NCBI GenBank assembly: GCA_016795385.1
Contig: JAEUHI010000018.1
Coordinates: 36,501 to 100,500, forward strand
From: Verrucomicrobiales bacterium
GTDB taxonomy: Bacteria > Verrucomicrobiota > Verrucomicrobiia > Verrucomicrobiales > DEV007
Reading direction: 5' to 3'
DNA length: 64,000 bases
The position numbers and the translations under genes were made by a program. Below the pieces are notes generated by a model. It was not told the origin of the DNA and did no database searches. It worked only from the letters and a program-made list of their open reading frames with translations. Shown piece by piece: positions 1 through 10,371 of the stretch. How positions within the stretch are numbered: the stretch's first letter is position 1; each line of letters opens with the position of its first letter.

Positions 1-505
1 TGAAACCACCCTTTCCATAGAGCCGGCGGTTCTGCGGCTGCACCAGCGAGGTCGGTCCGTTGTCCGTATCGAGCAGAATGGCGTCCCACTTCTCTCCCTT
101 TCCATCGGCGGCACGGCGGATGCAATCGTAGACGTCGCCCTCGTAAATGCTCACCCGCGGATCGTCGAGAAGGTGGCCGTTGAGATCGTGCAGATATTCG
201 CGGTTCCACGCCACCACCTCGGGCAGGAGCTCCGCCACCACCACTTCCGCCGCCGGCCCCGAGAGTTCCAGGACACGCTGCAGGCTGAAGCCGAGACCGA
301 GCCCGCCGATGAGGACGCGACCCGCAAGATTGGCGATCTTGTCAGGACACGCGAGATCGGCGAGGACCCGCTCCGAGAGCGTCCAGGTCGAGCTCATCAA
401 CTGCGTCCCGTCGAGCTTCAGGAAAAAATCCCCGTCGTGTTCGTGCAGGGAAAACTTCGATCCATCCGGAGTCCGGACTTCGCCGAGGGTGACGGTGGGT
501 TTCAT
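1..505 (-). CDS. Spermidine synthase-like protein (partial, runs off window)
   Basis: The gene starts with ATG at 505 on the minus strand and leaves the window at base 1, so only about 168 N-terminal residues are visible. My translation shows a short beta-rich lead-in, then a Rossmann methyltransferase-like core: VLIGGLGLGFSLQ matches the nucleotide-binding glycine loop, VVVAELLPEVV the acidic residue after strand 2, and DAILLDTDNGP the strand-4 region of spermidine synthase-like proteins. The family uses decarboxylated SAM for aminopropyl transfer, but many bacterial members are of unknown specificity. It begins 18 bases after the stop of the SGNH/DUF1080 gene, so the two may be co-transcribed. 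The C-terminus and the polyamine-site residues are not visible, so substrate is open. Confidence 0.75.
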   Translation of the reverse strand, partial: MKPTVTLGEVRTPDGSKFSLHEHDGDFFLKLDGTQLMSSTWTLSERVLADLACPDKIANLAGRVLIGGLGLGFSLQRVLELSGPAAEVVVAELLPEVVAWNREYLHDLNGHLLDDPRVSIYEGDVYDCIRRAADGKGEKWDAILLDTDNGPTSLVQPQNRRLYGKGGF

Positions 506-523
506 CGGATCGGAGCCTTGCCC

Positions 524-1843
524 TCAGTTCAGCTTCTTGATGCGGAGATGGCGGTATTCCATCTGCCCGCGATCTCCTTCGAGTCCGATCGGTCCCGTCG
601 GCGGCACCTCCATCGCCTCTTCGAGGACCTCGCCGTTGCAGGTGGCGCGGGCCTTGCCGTCCTTCACCTCCACGATGAGTTCGTTCCAATCCTGCGGCTT
701 GTAGTTCTTGAGATCCTGGTAAGGACCCGCGAGCGGGTAATCGCGGCATTGCAACTGCGGCTGGCGGATAAAGACCCCGCTGTCCGCGTTCGGCGTGGCG
801 CGGAATTCGAGTTTCAAAATGAAGTCGCCGTCGAATTCCTCCGTCGTCCAAAGCTGCTGGATGCGGCGTCCCTCCGCCGGTGTTTTCACGACGAGCCTTC
901 CGTTGATCACGGCGTAACGTCCGTCATCGCTCGTCGTTTTGCCATCGAAGTTCACCGCCTCCGCCACCTCGACAAAGACGGGTGCATCCGGTTTCGGCGG
1001 ATTCTTCGAAAGCTTCCGCGGAGGCGTCGGACGAAAGCCCCAGCCCGTCAGATCCTTGCCGTTGAAGAGACTGACATAACCCTCTTCAACCGGAGACTCG
1101 ACCCTCTCCGTTTCGACGAATCCGAGCGTCGCGAAGACAGGCCGCAGCGCCGCCGTCCAGCGATCGTATCCCTCCGGATTGAGATGCAGCAGGTCCTTGA
1201 ACCACTGAGGATCCGCCTCGCCGTCGGCCCCGGCGAAAAGCGTCCACGTATCGAGCAGGGTGACCTGTTCATCGCCCCGGACGAGATCAGCGTAGAGGCG
1301 GTTCAGCGCCTGCACCTTCTCCTTCGGCCGCGACTTCTCCGGCGAGCTGGGAAAGACCTGACACAACACCACCGGCACCTTGGGATCGTGCGCCTTGATC
1401 GCCGCGAGGATGAGTTTCACATTCTCCGCCGCCACAGAGGGCTCGAGCCCGATCTCGAGATCGTTCGTGCCCATCAGCATCACGATGGCCGATGGATTCA
1501 GGGAAAGGACATCGTCGAGACGGATCAGCATGCCCCGGGTCGTGTCGCCCCCGATGCCGCGATTGGCGCTCTTCATTCCCGGGAACCGGCCCGGCAGACT
1601 CGTGCCCCAGCCCTGGGTGATCGAATCGCCGAGAAAGACGACACTCTTCTGATCCGCCTCCACCTCCGTCGCCCACTTCGCCCTCATCTCGGGCCAGCGT
1701 TTCATCAACCCCTCGTAGTGGCGCAAAGGACCAACACCGGGCAACTCAGCCTCCGCCTCGACTGATGGGAAAGCGAAACGATCCTCCTGACCGGAGACCG
1801 GCAGAGCGAAAAAACAAAGCGCGAGAAACCAGGGGGCTTTCAT
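524..1843 (-). CDS. Secreted SGNH/GDSL hydrolase fused to DUF1080 (3-keto-disaccharide hydrolase) domain
   Basis: A 439-residue two-domain secreted enzyme. I chose the ATG at 1843 because it opens a classic signal peptide (MKAPWFLALCFFALPVSG) ending near residue 19; the frame stays open 48 codons further upstream without signal features. Residues 65-245 are an SGNH hydrolase: block I GDS at 72-74 (nucleophile Ser74), GTND at 125-128 and DLLH at 217-220 supplying the Asp/His pair. From about 257 (YVSLFNGKDLTGW) to the end it is a DUF1080 domain, a concanavalin-like jelly roll found in 3-keto-disaccharide hydrolases and often in multidomain proteins of PVC bacteria. The pairing suggests removal of acetyl or other esters from polysaccharide plus carbohydrate binding or cleavage outside the cytoplasm. 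Substrate is unknown. Confidence 0.88.
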   Translation of the reverse strand: MKAPWFLALCFFALPVSGQEDRFAFPSVEAEAELPGVGPLRHYEGLMKRWPEMRAKWATEVEADQKSVVFLGDSITQGWGTSLPGRFPGMKSANRGIGGDTTRGMLIRLDDVLSLNPSAIVMLMGTNDLEIGLEPSVAAENVKLILAAIKAHDPKVPVVLCQVFPSSPEKSRPKEKVQALNRLYADLVRGDEQVTLLDTWTLFAGADGEADPQWFKDLLHLNPEGYDRWTAALRPVFATLGFVETERVESPVEEGYVSLFNGKDLTGWGFRPTPPRKLSKNPPKPDAPVFVEVAEAVNFDGKTTSDDGRYAVINGRLVVKTPAEGRRIQQLWTTEEFDGDFILKLEFRATPNADSGVFIRQPQLQCRDYPLAGPYQDLKNYKPQDWNELIVEVKDGKARATCNGEVLEEAMEVPPTGPIGLEGDRGQMEYRHLRIKKLN

Positions 1844-1911
1844 GGGGCGGGAGCCTAAGCCCCGGAAGCGGGCGCGGCAAACGGGAATGAGGTCGGGCGT
1901 CGGACGTCCCT

Positions 1912-2889
1912 TCAGCACTTCCTCCCCACTCCGATCACCGGACAAACCACTTCCCGAACCGGCGGCAAAGGAAGCCATTCGCACCACTCCACGTCAGGGA
2001 TCGCGTCAGACGAATGCACGATCGAACGCATCACCACAATACCCCCGGGAACCAAACGCTCAACCACGAGGCGGAGCAGCTCCTGTCGCTCCGAATCCCC
2101 CATCGTATCTCCGATATTGCTCAAGGCGATCAAATTCCACGATTCCTCAGGATGATCGCGAAGGTAACCGGCCAGGTCGGATTCGACGAGGCGCAGGTCC
2201 GAAAGTCGATCCTTTAGTGTAGCGGTAGAGTCGTTGGAATAGACTGGCAATTCTCCACTCCCGAATCCCAAGCCGAGTTCGGCGACCCAAAGTGGGTCTT
2301 TCCGATCCTCCATTATGGCCCGCTTCACCCGCTCTTCCAAACGGGCGGCCCACCCCTCGGGCAGACTTCGCCGAAAGCCCGCCGCGTAGCCCGTCGAAAT
2401 CGCGAGGCGCAGCAGCCACCATCCGGTCTTCCACCGCCATCCCGAAGGATGACGGGCGAACCATCGCAGGAGCGGTCCCAGATGGAAGGTCCTGCGTTCT
2501 ACCAGTCCCGAGAAGCAAAAGCCCCGGTGAAGCGAATCGACACGGCGTTCCCAGAAGGATCGGGCCTCGACGGAAAGATCCCCCTCGCTCAGGAACGGGG
2601 AAGCATCCTCCGTCAGCCAATCAAGGTGACCGTTTGTCAGCGCAGAGACCTTGGCCTCGATGAGACGGAGTTGCGCCCCGTTCACATCCACGGCCACCAC
2701 CTCCGACGCCCCGGCCGCGAGCAGTGAAAACGCGGTCTCGCCGCCCGACGCAATGCAGAGAGCACGGCCTGATCCGGGAGACGGCAACCAAGCTGCCTCG
2801 ATCGATGAATCTTCGTGCTGGAAACCGAAAATCACGGAGGGATCGCCCGAACCGAGCAGCCGTCCCTTTTGCCAGACGCTCTCACTCAC
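1912..2889 (-). CDS. DUF3419 / BtaA-like S-adenosylmethionine 3-amino-3-carboxypropyl transferase
   Basis: About 325 residues. The GTG start at 2889 is preferred because GGAGG lies 7 bases upstream and it overlaps the stop of the preceding gene by 8 bases; the only longer option is a TTG at 2940. Residues 44-70 (CIASGGETAFSLLAAG followed by EVVAVDVN) match the SAM-binding region of BtaA, which transfers the aminocarboxypropyl group of SAM to diacylglycerol in betaine-lipid synthesis. LIALSNIGDTMG and the following PGGIVVMRS match the later conserved part of the family. It is the last gene of a five-gene overlapping operon that also encodes a methyltransferase-like protein, the kind of partner a betaine-lipid pathway needs. 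The DUF3419 family assignment is solid; the diacylglycerol acceptor is inferred. Confidence 0.8.
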   Translation of the reverse strand: MSESVWQKGRLLGSGDPSVIFGFQHEDSSIEAAWLPSPGSGRALCIASGGETAFSLLAAGASEVVAVDVNGAQLRLIEAKVSALTNGHLDWLTEDASPFLSEGDLSVEARSFWERRVDSLHRGFCFSGLVERRTFHLGPLLRWFARHPSGWRWKTGWWLLRLAISTGYAAGFRRSLPEGWAARLEERVKRAIMEDRKDPLWVAELGLGFGSGELPVYSNDSTATLKDRLSDLRLVESDLAGYLRDHPEESWNLIALSNIGDTMGDSERQELLRLVVERLVPGGIVVMRSIVHSSDAIPDVEWCEWLPLPPVREVVCPVIGVGRKC

Positions 2890-3268
2890 GGGTCGACCTC
2901 CAGACTCCTCCTGCTCCCAGAATGGCAAGAGCAAAGACAAAGTTCATCAGAACCATTCCAACGGGATCCGGAATCTCGTCACCGGCGGAAAGAATCCCAC
3001 CCGTGTTCATCGCCACGAGCAACCCCACTTGCACCCACGCACACCAGGGTCGTTTCCATCCCACGAGAAACCAGATCGCCAGAAAGGTCTCGAAGGCGCC
3101 GATCGCACCAATCCACAGCCGCGGCGAACCGAAGGGAACAGCCGCCTCGACGATGGAGAAATGATGCGGATCCACCGCGACCACCTTCAACCAAGCACCT
3201 TGGTAAAACCAGACGAGGGCGATCGCGAACCGGAGCCAGCACCAGTAGGAAAAATCGGTTTTCTTCAT
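2882..3268 (-). CDS. DoxX-like integral membrane protein
   Basis: A 128-residue protein with four predicted membrane helices (around residues 10-27, 46-66, 74-92, 102-122). The ATG at 3268 overlaps the stop of the preceding gene (ATGA), which fixes the start. The N-terminal helix with FYQGAWLKV and the small four-helix layout resemble the DoxX/DoxX-like superfamily, whose members are poorly understood and often sit beside redox or lipid genes. The downstream gene begins inside its last codons. Role in this operon is unknown; a membrane partner for the lipid-modifying enzymes is an inference from context only. Confidence 0.65.
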   Translation of the reverse strand: MKKTDFSYWCWLRFAIALVWFYQGAWLKVVAVDPHHFSIVEAAVPFGSPRLWIGAIGAFETFLAIWFLVGWKRPWCAWVQVGLLVAMNTGGILSAGDEIPDPVGMVLMNFVFALAILGAGGVWRSTRE

Positions 3269-3699
3269 GGAATCCACTCCATCTGCCAAGCAAAGAGACA
3301 AGCAAAGACAGCCACGACGGCCGTCCACACGAGAGTGAAGATCCAATGAATACGGGTTTCAAAGGGCTTGCCACGCCAAAGATGCTGAGGAAATCCGAAC
3401 CACTGCCGGTAAAGTCGCATCGACCAGAAGACGAGGAGCATTCCCGAGATCCATTTCCCGAGTTCGCTCCTCTCGACAAACGCGGACGCTCCGACGAGGA
3501 GCGCGATTCCCAGCAGGGTCAGTCCGAGGCAGAGAAAAAAGAGATGGGAATGAAACACCGCTTCATTCTCGGGCTTGAGTTTCTTCACGTCCTCATTCCA
3601 TGCCAGGCTCCGCGCGATCGGCAGATGCACGAAGGCAAGGGCCACCATGCCCAGACCGGTGATCCTCAGCAATACTCCGAGCAGCGGTTCATCGATCAT
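3265..3699 (-). CDS. Uncharacterised four-helix membrane protein
   Basis: 144 residues with four hydrophobic stretches (about residues 7-28, 52-74, 84-101, 122-140). The ATG at 3699 overlaps the previous stop as ATGA, and its own stop overlaps the next start, so it is translationally coupled on both sides. Conserved-looking polar islands RLYRQWFGFPQHLWRGKP and ETRIHW lie between helices 3 and 4 and could form a substrate or partner surface. I do not recognise the family. The position between a methyltransferase-like gene and a DoxX-like gene suggests it works with them at the membrane. Confidence 0.6.
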   Translation of the reverse strand: MIDEPLLGVLLRITGLGMVALAFVHLPIARSLAWNEDVKKLKPENEAVFHSHLFFLCLGLTLLGIALLVGASAFVERSELGKWISGMLLVFWSMRLYRQWFGFPQHLWRGKPFETRIHWIFTLVWTAVVAVFACLFAWQMEWIP

Positions 3700-4487
3700 G
3701 AGTCTTTGCGTTCTTGGCTTGGCTGCAGGACAAAACCTCCTAGGAAACCCGCGACGCGGAATCGCTCCACGCATTCGAGACCGGCTGCCTTCCAGTCCCG
3801 TTCCCAGGTGGCGCGGGAATGAAAATGAAAGAACCCGGGGCCGAAAACAAGCAGATTCCAGAAGTCGCGCAGATGCTCGAGGAGGTAGATCGACCCGTCG
3901 GGAGCCAGCGCTTCCTTCGCGCACGAAAGGAGACGAATCCGTTCCTCCGGCAGCCGCCATTCGTGTGCCGAAAGCGGGAAAACGATCGCGTCAGGCACGA
4001 CGGGTAGTCGCCACGGATCAAGACCCACCGGCAAAGTTCCGGGCAGGGGCGGGCAAAGTCGCCGGGCGCGAAGGATCGAAAGCTCCGTCATCCGACCGGC
4101 ATCGTGAAAATCGACCGGGGTGATTTCAAGGGACGGAAAGCGCTGTCGGAGGGACCCGGTGACCTCGTCGAATCCGGCATGCGCCACCACGAGTCGGCGG
4201 GAGTCCGCGCCCATTCGTTTTGCCAACCAATCCCAGCGATAAAGCGCCGAGAGATCATAGATCCACCACGACGCCAAGAGTGAGGCAAAGATCCACCAAA
4301 CGCCGATCCCCCAAGTGATCCATGCAACCCCTCCGACTCCAGAGGGAAGCTGATCCGCGAAAAGGAACAGTCCGACGCAGCCCATCACACCAAACACCGC
4401 GCCGACGATGAAAAACCCGGGATTGAAGCGAACGATGTTCGCCACTCCGGAAAACAGGCCGCGGTTTGCGGAAGCCGACACACTCAT
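3696..4487 (-). CDS. Membrane-anchored class I methyltransferase-like protein
   Basis: 263 residues. Two adjacent membrane helices (about 22-45 and 53-77) precede a soluble domain that reads like a divergent UbiE/BtaB-type methyltransferase: RRLVVAHAGFDEVTGSL at the motif I position, ITPVDFHD at motif II, DAIVFPLSAHEW at motif IV and ALAPDGSIYLLEHLRD at motif post-I/V. The glycine-rich GxGxG of a normal SAM site is not intact, so binding may be altered. Start ATG 4487 overlaps the upstream stop (ATGA). With the BtaA-like gene three genes downstream, an N-methyltransferase acting on a membrane lipid headgroup is plausible, but the degenerate motif I leaves real doubt about activity. Confidence 0.6.
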   Translation of the reverse strand: MSVSASANRGLFSGVANIVRFNPGFFIVGAVFGVMGCVGLFLFADQLPSGVGGVAWITWGIGVWWIFASLLASWWIYDLSALYRWDWLAKRMGADSRRLVVAHAGFDEVTGSLRQRFPSLEITPVDFHDAGRMTELSILRARRLCPPLPGTLPVGLDPWRLPVVPDAIVFPLSAHEWRLPEERIRLLSCAKEALAPDGSIYLLEHLRDFWNLLVFGPGFFHFHSRATWERDWKAAGLECVERFRVAGFLGGFVLQPSQERKDS

Positions 4488-5254
4488 TCACCGGAAATAC
4501 GCTCGACGATGCCGCGACGCCACTCGTAATCGACTTCTCTCACGAGGAAGGCATTGGCCAGTCGACCCGGCCCGATCCCGGCGAAGAAGCCTTCGTCAAA
4601 AAACGAGTTCGTTTCGATCTCGATCTCCACGGGCCGGGGATGCCATTCCCGGCGCACCCCTTCGACTCGGATCATCGAGTGGGTCTCCGCCTCGTAGTCG
4701 AAGGTGTAGGGCATCGGTCCGGCAAAACGCCGTGCGGTCCGCAAATCCGGAAAGACCGAACCGGTGGGCGGCGAAGTGGGTTCCCGTTCCGGGGACGTCT
4801 GTGCCAAAACGCGGAGATGATGCCCGCCAGACGTTACGATACCGAGACGATCAGGCGTCTCCACGACCTCAATGCGAAGATGGCGGTATCGATAGTGCGT
4901 CATGATCGATCCAAGAAGAGTCATTCCCAGCGAATCGGCGCCTCCACCGAGAATCTTGAGCCCTCGCAATCGCCGTCCTTCGCGCGTCGTGTAGCGGGTG
5001 AACAATCGAAAACCCGCAAGGACGAAGTCGCGCCCGAAGGCCCGGGGCAGGCCCTTCATTCTCAGGCCACGGGTTTTGACGAGAGCAAGGGCGACAAAGG
5101 CATTTCCCTCGTAGGTGTCAAGCTTCAGCCCGGGACCGCAGAGGGGAGCCAGCCGCTCCTCGGGCCACGACCACACCACCGCGAGAGACCAGTCGAAATG
5201 CGCCTCGATCGGGAGGTGATGTCGCCGGAGGAGATGGAGGGGCAGGATTGACAC
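4484..5254 (-). CDS. DUF2071 (YqjF-like) protein
   Basis: 256 residues. The start is GTG at 5254; an in-frame TAA lies 15 bases upstream of it, so no longer start is possible. The sequence fits the DUF2071/YqjF family: an early WSLAVVWSWPEERLAPLCGPGL segment, a central TYEGNAFVALALVKTRGLR and a C-terminal NSFFDEGFFAG region. Members are soluble and of unknown chemistry, with a fold compared to acetoacetate decarboxylase-like barrels. It is the first gene of the overlapping operon running down to the BtaA-like gene, and begins 25 bases after the stop of the amidohydrolase gene, so it may share that transcript. Confidence 0.72.
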   Translation of the reverse strand: MSILPLHLLRRHHLPIEAHFDWSLAVVWSWPEERLAPLCGPGLKLDTYEGNAFVALALVKTRGLRMKGLPRAFGRDFVLAGFRLFTRYTTREGRRLRGLKILGGGADSLGMTLLGSIMTHYRYRHLRIEVVETPDRLGIVTSGGHHLRVLAQTSPEREPTSPPTGSVFPDLRTARRFAGPMPYTFDYEAETHSMIRVEGVRREWHPRPVEIEIETNSFFDEGFFAGIGPGRLANAFLVREVDYEWRRGIVERISGE

Positions 5255-5279
5255 GGCAGATCCGCTTTACCATACCCGT

Positions 5280-7007
5280 TCACCCCTCCGCCGCAAACAC
5301 CCGCTTTCCACCCAGCCAAGTCTCTTTCACCTGGATCGCCTTCACTTCGTCCACCGGACAGGTCAGAATATCCCGATCGATCACGATGAAGTCGGCCAGC
5401 TTCCCGGCCTCGAGGGATCCCTTCTCCTTTTCCTCGAAGGTGAGCCAGGCGTTGTTGATTGTATAAAGCCGGATCGCTTCGGCGCGGTCGATGATCTGCT
5501 CGGTGCGGATCGGCTCGCCCATCCAGCGAGGGTGTCTTGTCAGGGTGGTCCACATTCCGAGGAAGGGATTGTAGGGATTCACGGAACGGAGGCTGCCGAT
5601 CTTCTGCATGTGATCGGAACCACCACCGGCGACGACGCCCTTTTCCGCGAGGGTTTTGTAGGGCTGGAAAAACTCGAGCCGATCGTTTCCGAATTGTTTC
5701 AGCAGGGTCCGCCCGTCGAGATAGAGCCAGGCCGGCTGGAGATCGGCGACGATGCCGTGTTTGGCCATCTTCTCGATCGCTTCGGCGGTCATGAAATTGC
5801 AGTGGGTCACGCAGGGACGCTGCTCGTTCACGGGAAAGTCGTTCTCCCCGATGCGGGCGTAGGTGTCGACGAGCCGCTCGACGGCACCATCCCCGACGGA
5901 GTGGGCGGTGAACTGGAGATCCTTCGAGAGGGCGTGTTTCGCCATTTCGTACAGCTTCTCGGGCTCGACGTAGACCATGCCGCGATACTCCGGATCATCG
6001 ATCCCGTAGGCCGCGCTGACGCCCCAGGGACGTTTCATGTAGGCGCTGCCGGTGAGCATGCCGCCGTCGAGAAAGATCTTGATGCCGCGCAGCCAGAGCT
6101 GGTTGTTGTAGGCATGCAGGGGATGGGCGGCCGCCTTGTCGATGTTGGCCTTGACCTCTTCGATCGGCGCGGCGGCACCGACGGAGTAGTAGAGAAAGAC
6201 CCGGCAGGTGAGTCGGCCGGAATCACGCAGGGCCGAGTAAAGGGCGATGCCTCCGTCGCTCGCGCCGCGGTCGGAGATGCTGGTGAGACCGACGCGATTG
6301 TAGTCGGCGAGCAGCTCGGCGAGGGCGTCGACCTTCTCCTTTTCATCAGGACTCTTCGTCCCGCTGTTGCCACGTTTGATCAAGCCCGTCGCGGATCCGC
6401 GGAGGATGCCGGTCGGCTCGCCCGTGGCGGGATCTTTTTCGATGCGACCGGTCCCGCCCTCGGGCACGGCCGTGTCGCGGGTGATTCCGGAAAGCTCCAT
6501 CGCGAGGGTGTTGATCGCGGCATCAGGTCCGGTACGGAAGGTGACGGGATGTTTCGGCGCGACCTCATCCATCTCGGCGCGGGTGGGGAAACGCTGCTCG
6601 CGGAGCCGGGTGATGAAGACCTGCGAGAGACCGATCCACGTCCCCTCCGGCACCTTCGTGGTCCGGTCGCGGATGTAGGCGAGGACGTCGGCCACCGTTT
6701 CCATCTCGGGGATGATGTGGTCGAATTCATGGGTCGCCGCTCCCGTGCTGTGGACGTGGGAATCAATCAGGCCGGGCAATACGGTCGCGCCTTTCAGATC
6801 CAAGATCGTCGCGTCGGCCGGCAGCCCTTCGCGGATTTCCGCATTCGTCCCGACCTTCACGATCCGTTCTCCCTCGACCAGCATGGCCTCGGCGATGGAA
6901 AAATCCGCATTCACCGTGACGATCTTGCCGTTCACCAAGGCGGTGGGCGCGGCGAGGACCGGGGAAATGAGGGGGAGGAGAACGGCGGCGGCAAGAAGGC
7001 GTTTCAT
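5280..7007 (-). CDS. Secreted YtcJ-type amidohydrolase
   Basis: 575 residues. I chose ATG 7007 because it opens a signal peptide (MKRLLAAAVLLPLISPVLA); an ATG 12 bases upstream is also possible. The protein is a full-length amidohydrolase of the amidohydrolase-3/YtcJ group: HVH metal ligands at 84-86 after LPGLIDS, FTAHSVGDGAVERLVD and VTHCNFMTAEAIEKMA carrying further His ligands, and GGGSDHMQ near the C-terminus with the catalytic Asp. Bacterial relatives hydrolyse C-N bonds in varied, mostly unknown substrates. Its periplasmic location is unusual for cytosolic hydantoinase-like enzymes and suggests scavenging of an external substrate. The divergent choice-of-anchor gene starts 138 bases away. 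Confidence 0.88.
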   Translation of the reverse strand: MKRLLAAAVLLPLISPVLAAPTALVNGKIVTVNADFSIAEAMLVEGERIVKVGTNAEIREGLPADATILDLKGATVLPGLIDSHVHSTGAATHEFDHIIPEMETVADVLAYIRDRTTKVPEGTWIGLSQVFITRLREQRFPTRAEMDEVAPKHPVTFRTGPDAAINTLAMELSGITRDTAVPEGGTGRIEKDPATGEPTGILRGSATGLIKRGNSGTKSPDEKEKVDALAELLADYNRVGLTSISDRGASDGGIALYSALRDSGRLTCRVFLYYSVGAAAPIEEVKANIDKAAAHPLHAYNNQLWLRGIKIFLDGGMLTGSAYMKRPWGVSAAYGIDDPEYRGMVYVEPEKLYEMAKHALSKDLQFTAHSVGDGAVERLVDTYARIGENDFPVNEQRPCVTHCNFMTAEAIEKMAKHGIVADLQPAWLYLDGRTLLKQFGNDRLEFFQPYKTLAEKGVVAGGGSDHMQKIGSLRSVNPYNPFLGMWTTLTRHPRWMGEPIRTEQIIDRAEAIRLYTINNAWLTFEEKEKGSLEAGKLADFIVIDRDILTCPVDEVKAIQVKETWLGGKRVFAAEG

Positions 7008-7144
7008 CTGGGCCGGGATCATGGCAGATCGGCGCGCCTGTGGCCATCGCGCGATCCCGTTGCACGAACCTCCCTGATCGTGACGAAACCGTTGCGTGAA
7101 GATATCGTCGCCCAAGATCGATTGAGCCGGCTGTGGAGAGGGCA

Positions 7145-9016
7145 ATGCTGACCCTTTCCATGAAACGATCCCTCATCCAATCCACTGTGGCGATTCTCGC
7201 CCTCGGAGCCTTCGCCTCGACGGCAAGGTCTCAGAGCCTCACCCTCGAATCCGACATCACCATCACCGATGGCGGGGAGATCATTTCCTTCACCACCGAT
7301 GGCGACACCGTCGCCTCGAACGTGGGAGGTCTCGCGGGGTTCGGCGTGCAACTTTACACGCTCAACGCCGACGGCACGCTCACCGCCAGGGAATTCGTCG
7401 ATCTGGCCTCGCAATTCGGCGGGGCGATCGCCTCGGTCAGCTCGGTGGCCCTGGATCCGCTCAACCGCGGGTTCGGCGTCGCTTCGGTCATCCCCACGGC
7501 CAATGGTACGACCCAGGGTGTGGTGGCTTTCTTCAATTACCGCGCCGGCAGCGTGGTCGTCCTCGATACGCTCACGGTCGGATTCCATCCCGACAGCGTG
7601 ATCTTCTCGCGCGATGGCTCGAAGGTCCTCGTCGCGAACGAAGGCGAATTCACCAGCGGCGGTGATACCGATGCACCCGGCTCCGTCAGCATTATCAATC
7701 TATCCGGAATCGCCGCGGCAGGCGACGTGGCGGCCGCCCTCGACAACATGGATGTCACCACGATCGATTTTTCTCCCGCCAATCTCGGGCCCGGCGTTGA
7801 CCTCGACGATCTTCGCTTCAACGACGACACCTTTACCGCGGGCAACGCCCATCGCCATGTCGAACCCGAATACCTCAGCGAAGGCGACGGCAAGGTCTAT
7901 GCAACCCTCCAGGAAAACAACGCCATCGCCGAGATCTCCCTGACCGGGCCCCAGGCGAACAAGATCACCGCGATCTTCCCCCTTGGCACGATCACGCAGA
8001 CGATCGACGCTTCCGATCGCGACAACGGCTCGAACGGACCCACCGCCCTCATTGACGACATCGTGAAAGGCATCCCCATGCCCGACACCGTCACGTCCTT
8101 TGTCTCCGGCGGCGTGCGTTACCTCGTCACCGCGAACGAGGGCGACTTCCGCCCGGACGATGCCGACCGTATCCGCATCGGCGATGCCGCCTTCACCGGT
8201 GTCGAAACCGGCGTGACAATCGACCGCTCGAACGCCGTCCTCGGTCGCCTGCGGGTGGTCCGCGACCTCTCCGACCCCGACGACGACGGTCTCATCGACG
8301 ACGTCATCATGCCCGGGACGCGCTCCTTCTCGGTGTGGAACGCCTCGACCGGCGCCCTCGTCGCCGACACCGGCAGCTTCGAGGAACTTCTCCTCACCCT
8401 GTCGCCCACGCTCCACAACATGAACGGCGAGAGCAGCAGCAACGGCACGACCACGTTCGACGGCCGCTCGCCCGACAAGGGCCCCGAGCCCGAGGCGATC
8501 GCCACCGGCTCGATCAACGGCCACCGCTATATCTTCGTCGCGATGGAGCGTCAGGGGGCGATCCTGATGTACAACCTCGACAATCCGGCGGATCCCACGT
8601 TCGTCACCTCCATCAACAACCTCACCGACGGCCTCGTCGCCCCCGAGAGCATCACCTTCCTCCCGGCCTCCGACAGTCCGACGGGAGAACCGACCCTGCT
8701 CGTCGGCTACGAGGTCGGCGGAAAAATCGGCGTCTACACCGTCGAAGGCGAGCCGGCCACACCTCCGACCGTCACGGTCCGTCCGAAGATCAAGGCGGGC
8801 GCGAAGACGAAGCAAGTCGTCGTCAACGGCACGGCCTCGGCCAACACCACGCAGGTGTTCGTCGGCAACAAACTTGCCCGCGGCACCGCGAACTGGTCGG
8901 CCAAGGTCCCCTTCCCGCTCAATCGCGCCAGCCTTTCCCTGAAGGTCGTCGCGACCTCGGCCGAAGGACTTCGCGCGACAAAGACCGTGGTCGTTCGGCG
9001 GAGCGGACGCCGCTGA
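7145..9016 (+). CDS. Secreted choice-of-anchor I family protein
   Basis: About 623 residues. The ATG at 7145 is supported by GGAGAGG just upstream; ATG 7160 (MKRSLIQ) is the alternative, and both give a signal peptide ending near STARSQ. The body is a WD40/beta-propeller-like choice-of-anchor I domain: [20 protein letters not shown], a later [10 protein letters not shown] repeat, [20 protein letters not shown] and [12 protein letters not shown]. Family members are secreted or surface-anchored and include phytase-like esterases of unclear activity. A short Ig-like tail (residues about 545-623) ends in basic residues RRSGRR rather than a sorting signal, so the anchor type is not evident. A strong terminator follows at 9071. 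Confidence 0.85.
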   Translation: MLTLSMKRSLIQSTVAILALGAFASTARSQSLTLESDITITDGGEIISFTTDGDTVASNVGGLAGFGVQLYTLNADGTLTAREFVDLASQFGGAIASVSSVALDPLNRGFGVASVIPTANGTTQGVVAFFNYRAGSVVVLDTLTVGFHPDSVIFSRDGSKVLVANEGEFTSGGDTDAPGSVSIINLSGIAAAGDVAAALDNMDVTTIDFSPANLGPGVDLDDLRFNDDTFTAGNAHRHVEPEYLSEGDGKVYATLQENNAIAEISLTGPQANKITAIFPLGTITQTIDASDRDNGSNGPTALIDDIVKGIPMPDTVTSFVSGGVRYLVTANEGDFRPDDADRIRIGDAAFTGVETGVTIDRSNAVLGRLRVVRDLSDPDDDGLIDDVIMPGTRSFSVWNASTGALVADTGSFEELLLTLSPTLHNMNGESSSNGTTTFDGRSPDKGPEPEAIATGSINGHRYIFVAMERQGAILMYNLDNPADPTFVTSINNLTDGLVAPESITFLPASDSPTGEPTLLVGYEVGGKIGVYTVEGEPATPPTVTVRPKIKAGAKTKQVVVNGTASANTTQVFVGNKLARGTANWSAKVPFPLNRASLSLKVVATSAEGLRATKTVVVRRSGRR

Positions 9017-9070
9017 GGCGGAGATTGCTTCCATTCATCCAGCCCGGGGTCCGATCCCCCGGGAGAAGAA

Positions 9071-9092
9071 GCCCGGGACTCCCGGGCTTTTT
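9071..9092 (+). terminator. Rho-independent terminator after choice-of-anchor gene
   Basis: A perfect 7-bp stem, GCCCGGG (9071-9077) pairing with CCCGGGC (9081-9087), with loop ACT, is followed by five T. It lies 55 bases after the stop at 9016 and separates that gene from the MoxR operon. Confidence 0.9.
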
Positions 9093-9197
9093 CCGTTTTC
9101 CGAAGCCGGCGCAATCGCGAAGGTCGCCAACGCCACGCCATCAGGATCCAGCCTAGCCCTTCCGGGTGACTCGATCGGGCATGGCGGACAAGCGCCA

Positions 9198-9251
9198 TTG
9201 CGCGAAAATCACGTTCGACACCCGGACCGCTTCCAGCTTATTCTCGCGCAA
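9198..9251. promoter_or_regulatory. Inverted repeat in the leader of the MoxR operon
   Basis: TTGCGCGA at 9198-9205 and its exact reverse complement TCGCGCAA at 9244-9251 are 38 bases apart, in the 226-base gap between the terminator and the MoxR start. It could be a regulator site or an mRNA stem; no clear promoter boxes are seen. Confidence 0.35.
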
Positions 9252-9317
9252 CTTTCCACCGGGGGAGACGTTTCCTCCGGTCCACCTTCCACGCCTCTCC
9301 AACCACCCATCCACATC

Positions 9318-10358
<1,041 letters not shown>

Positions 10359-10371
10359 GCCACGTCCGCGC

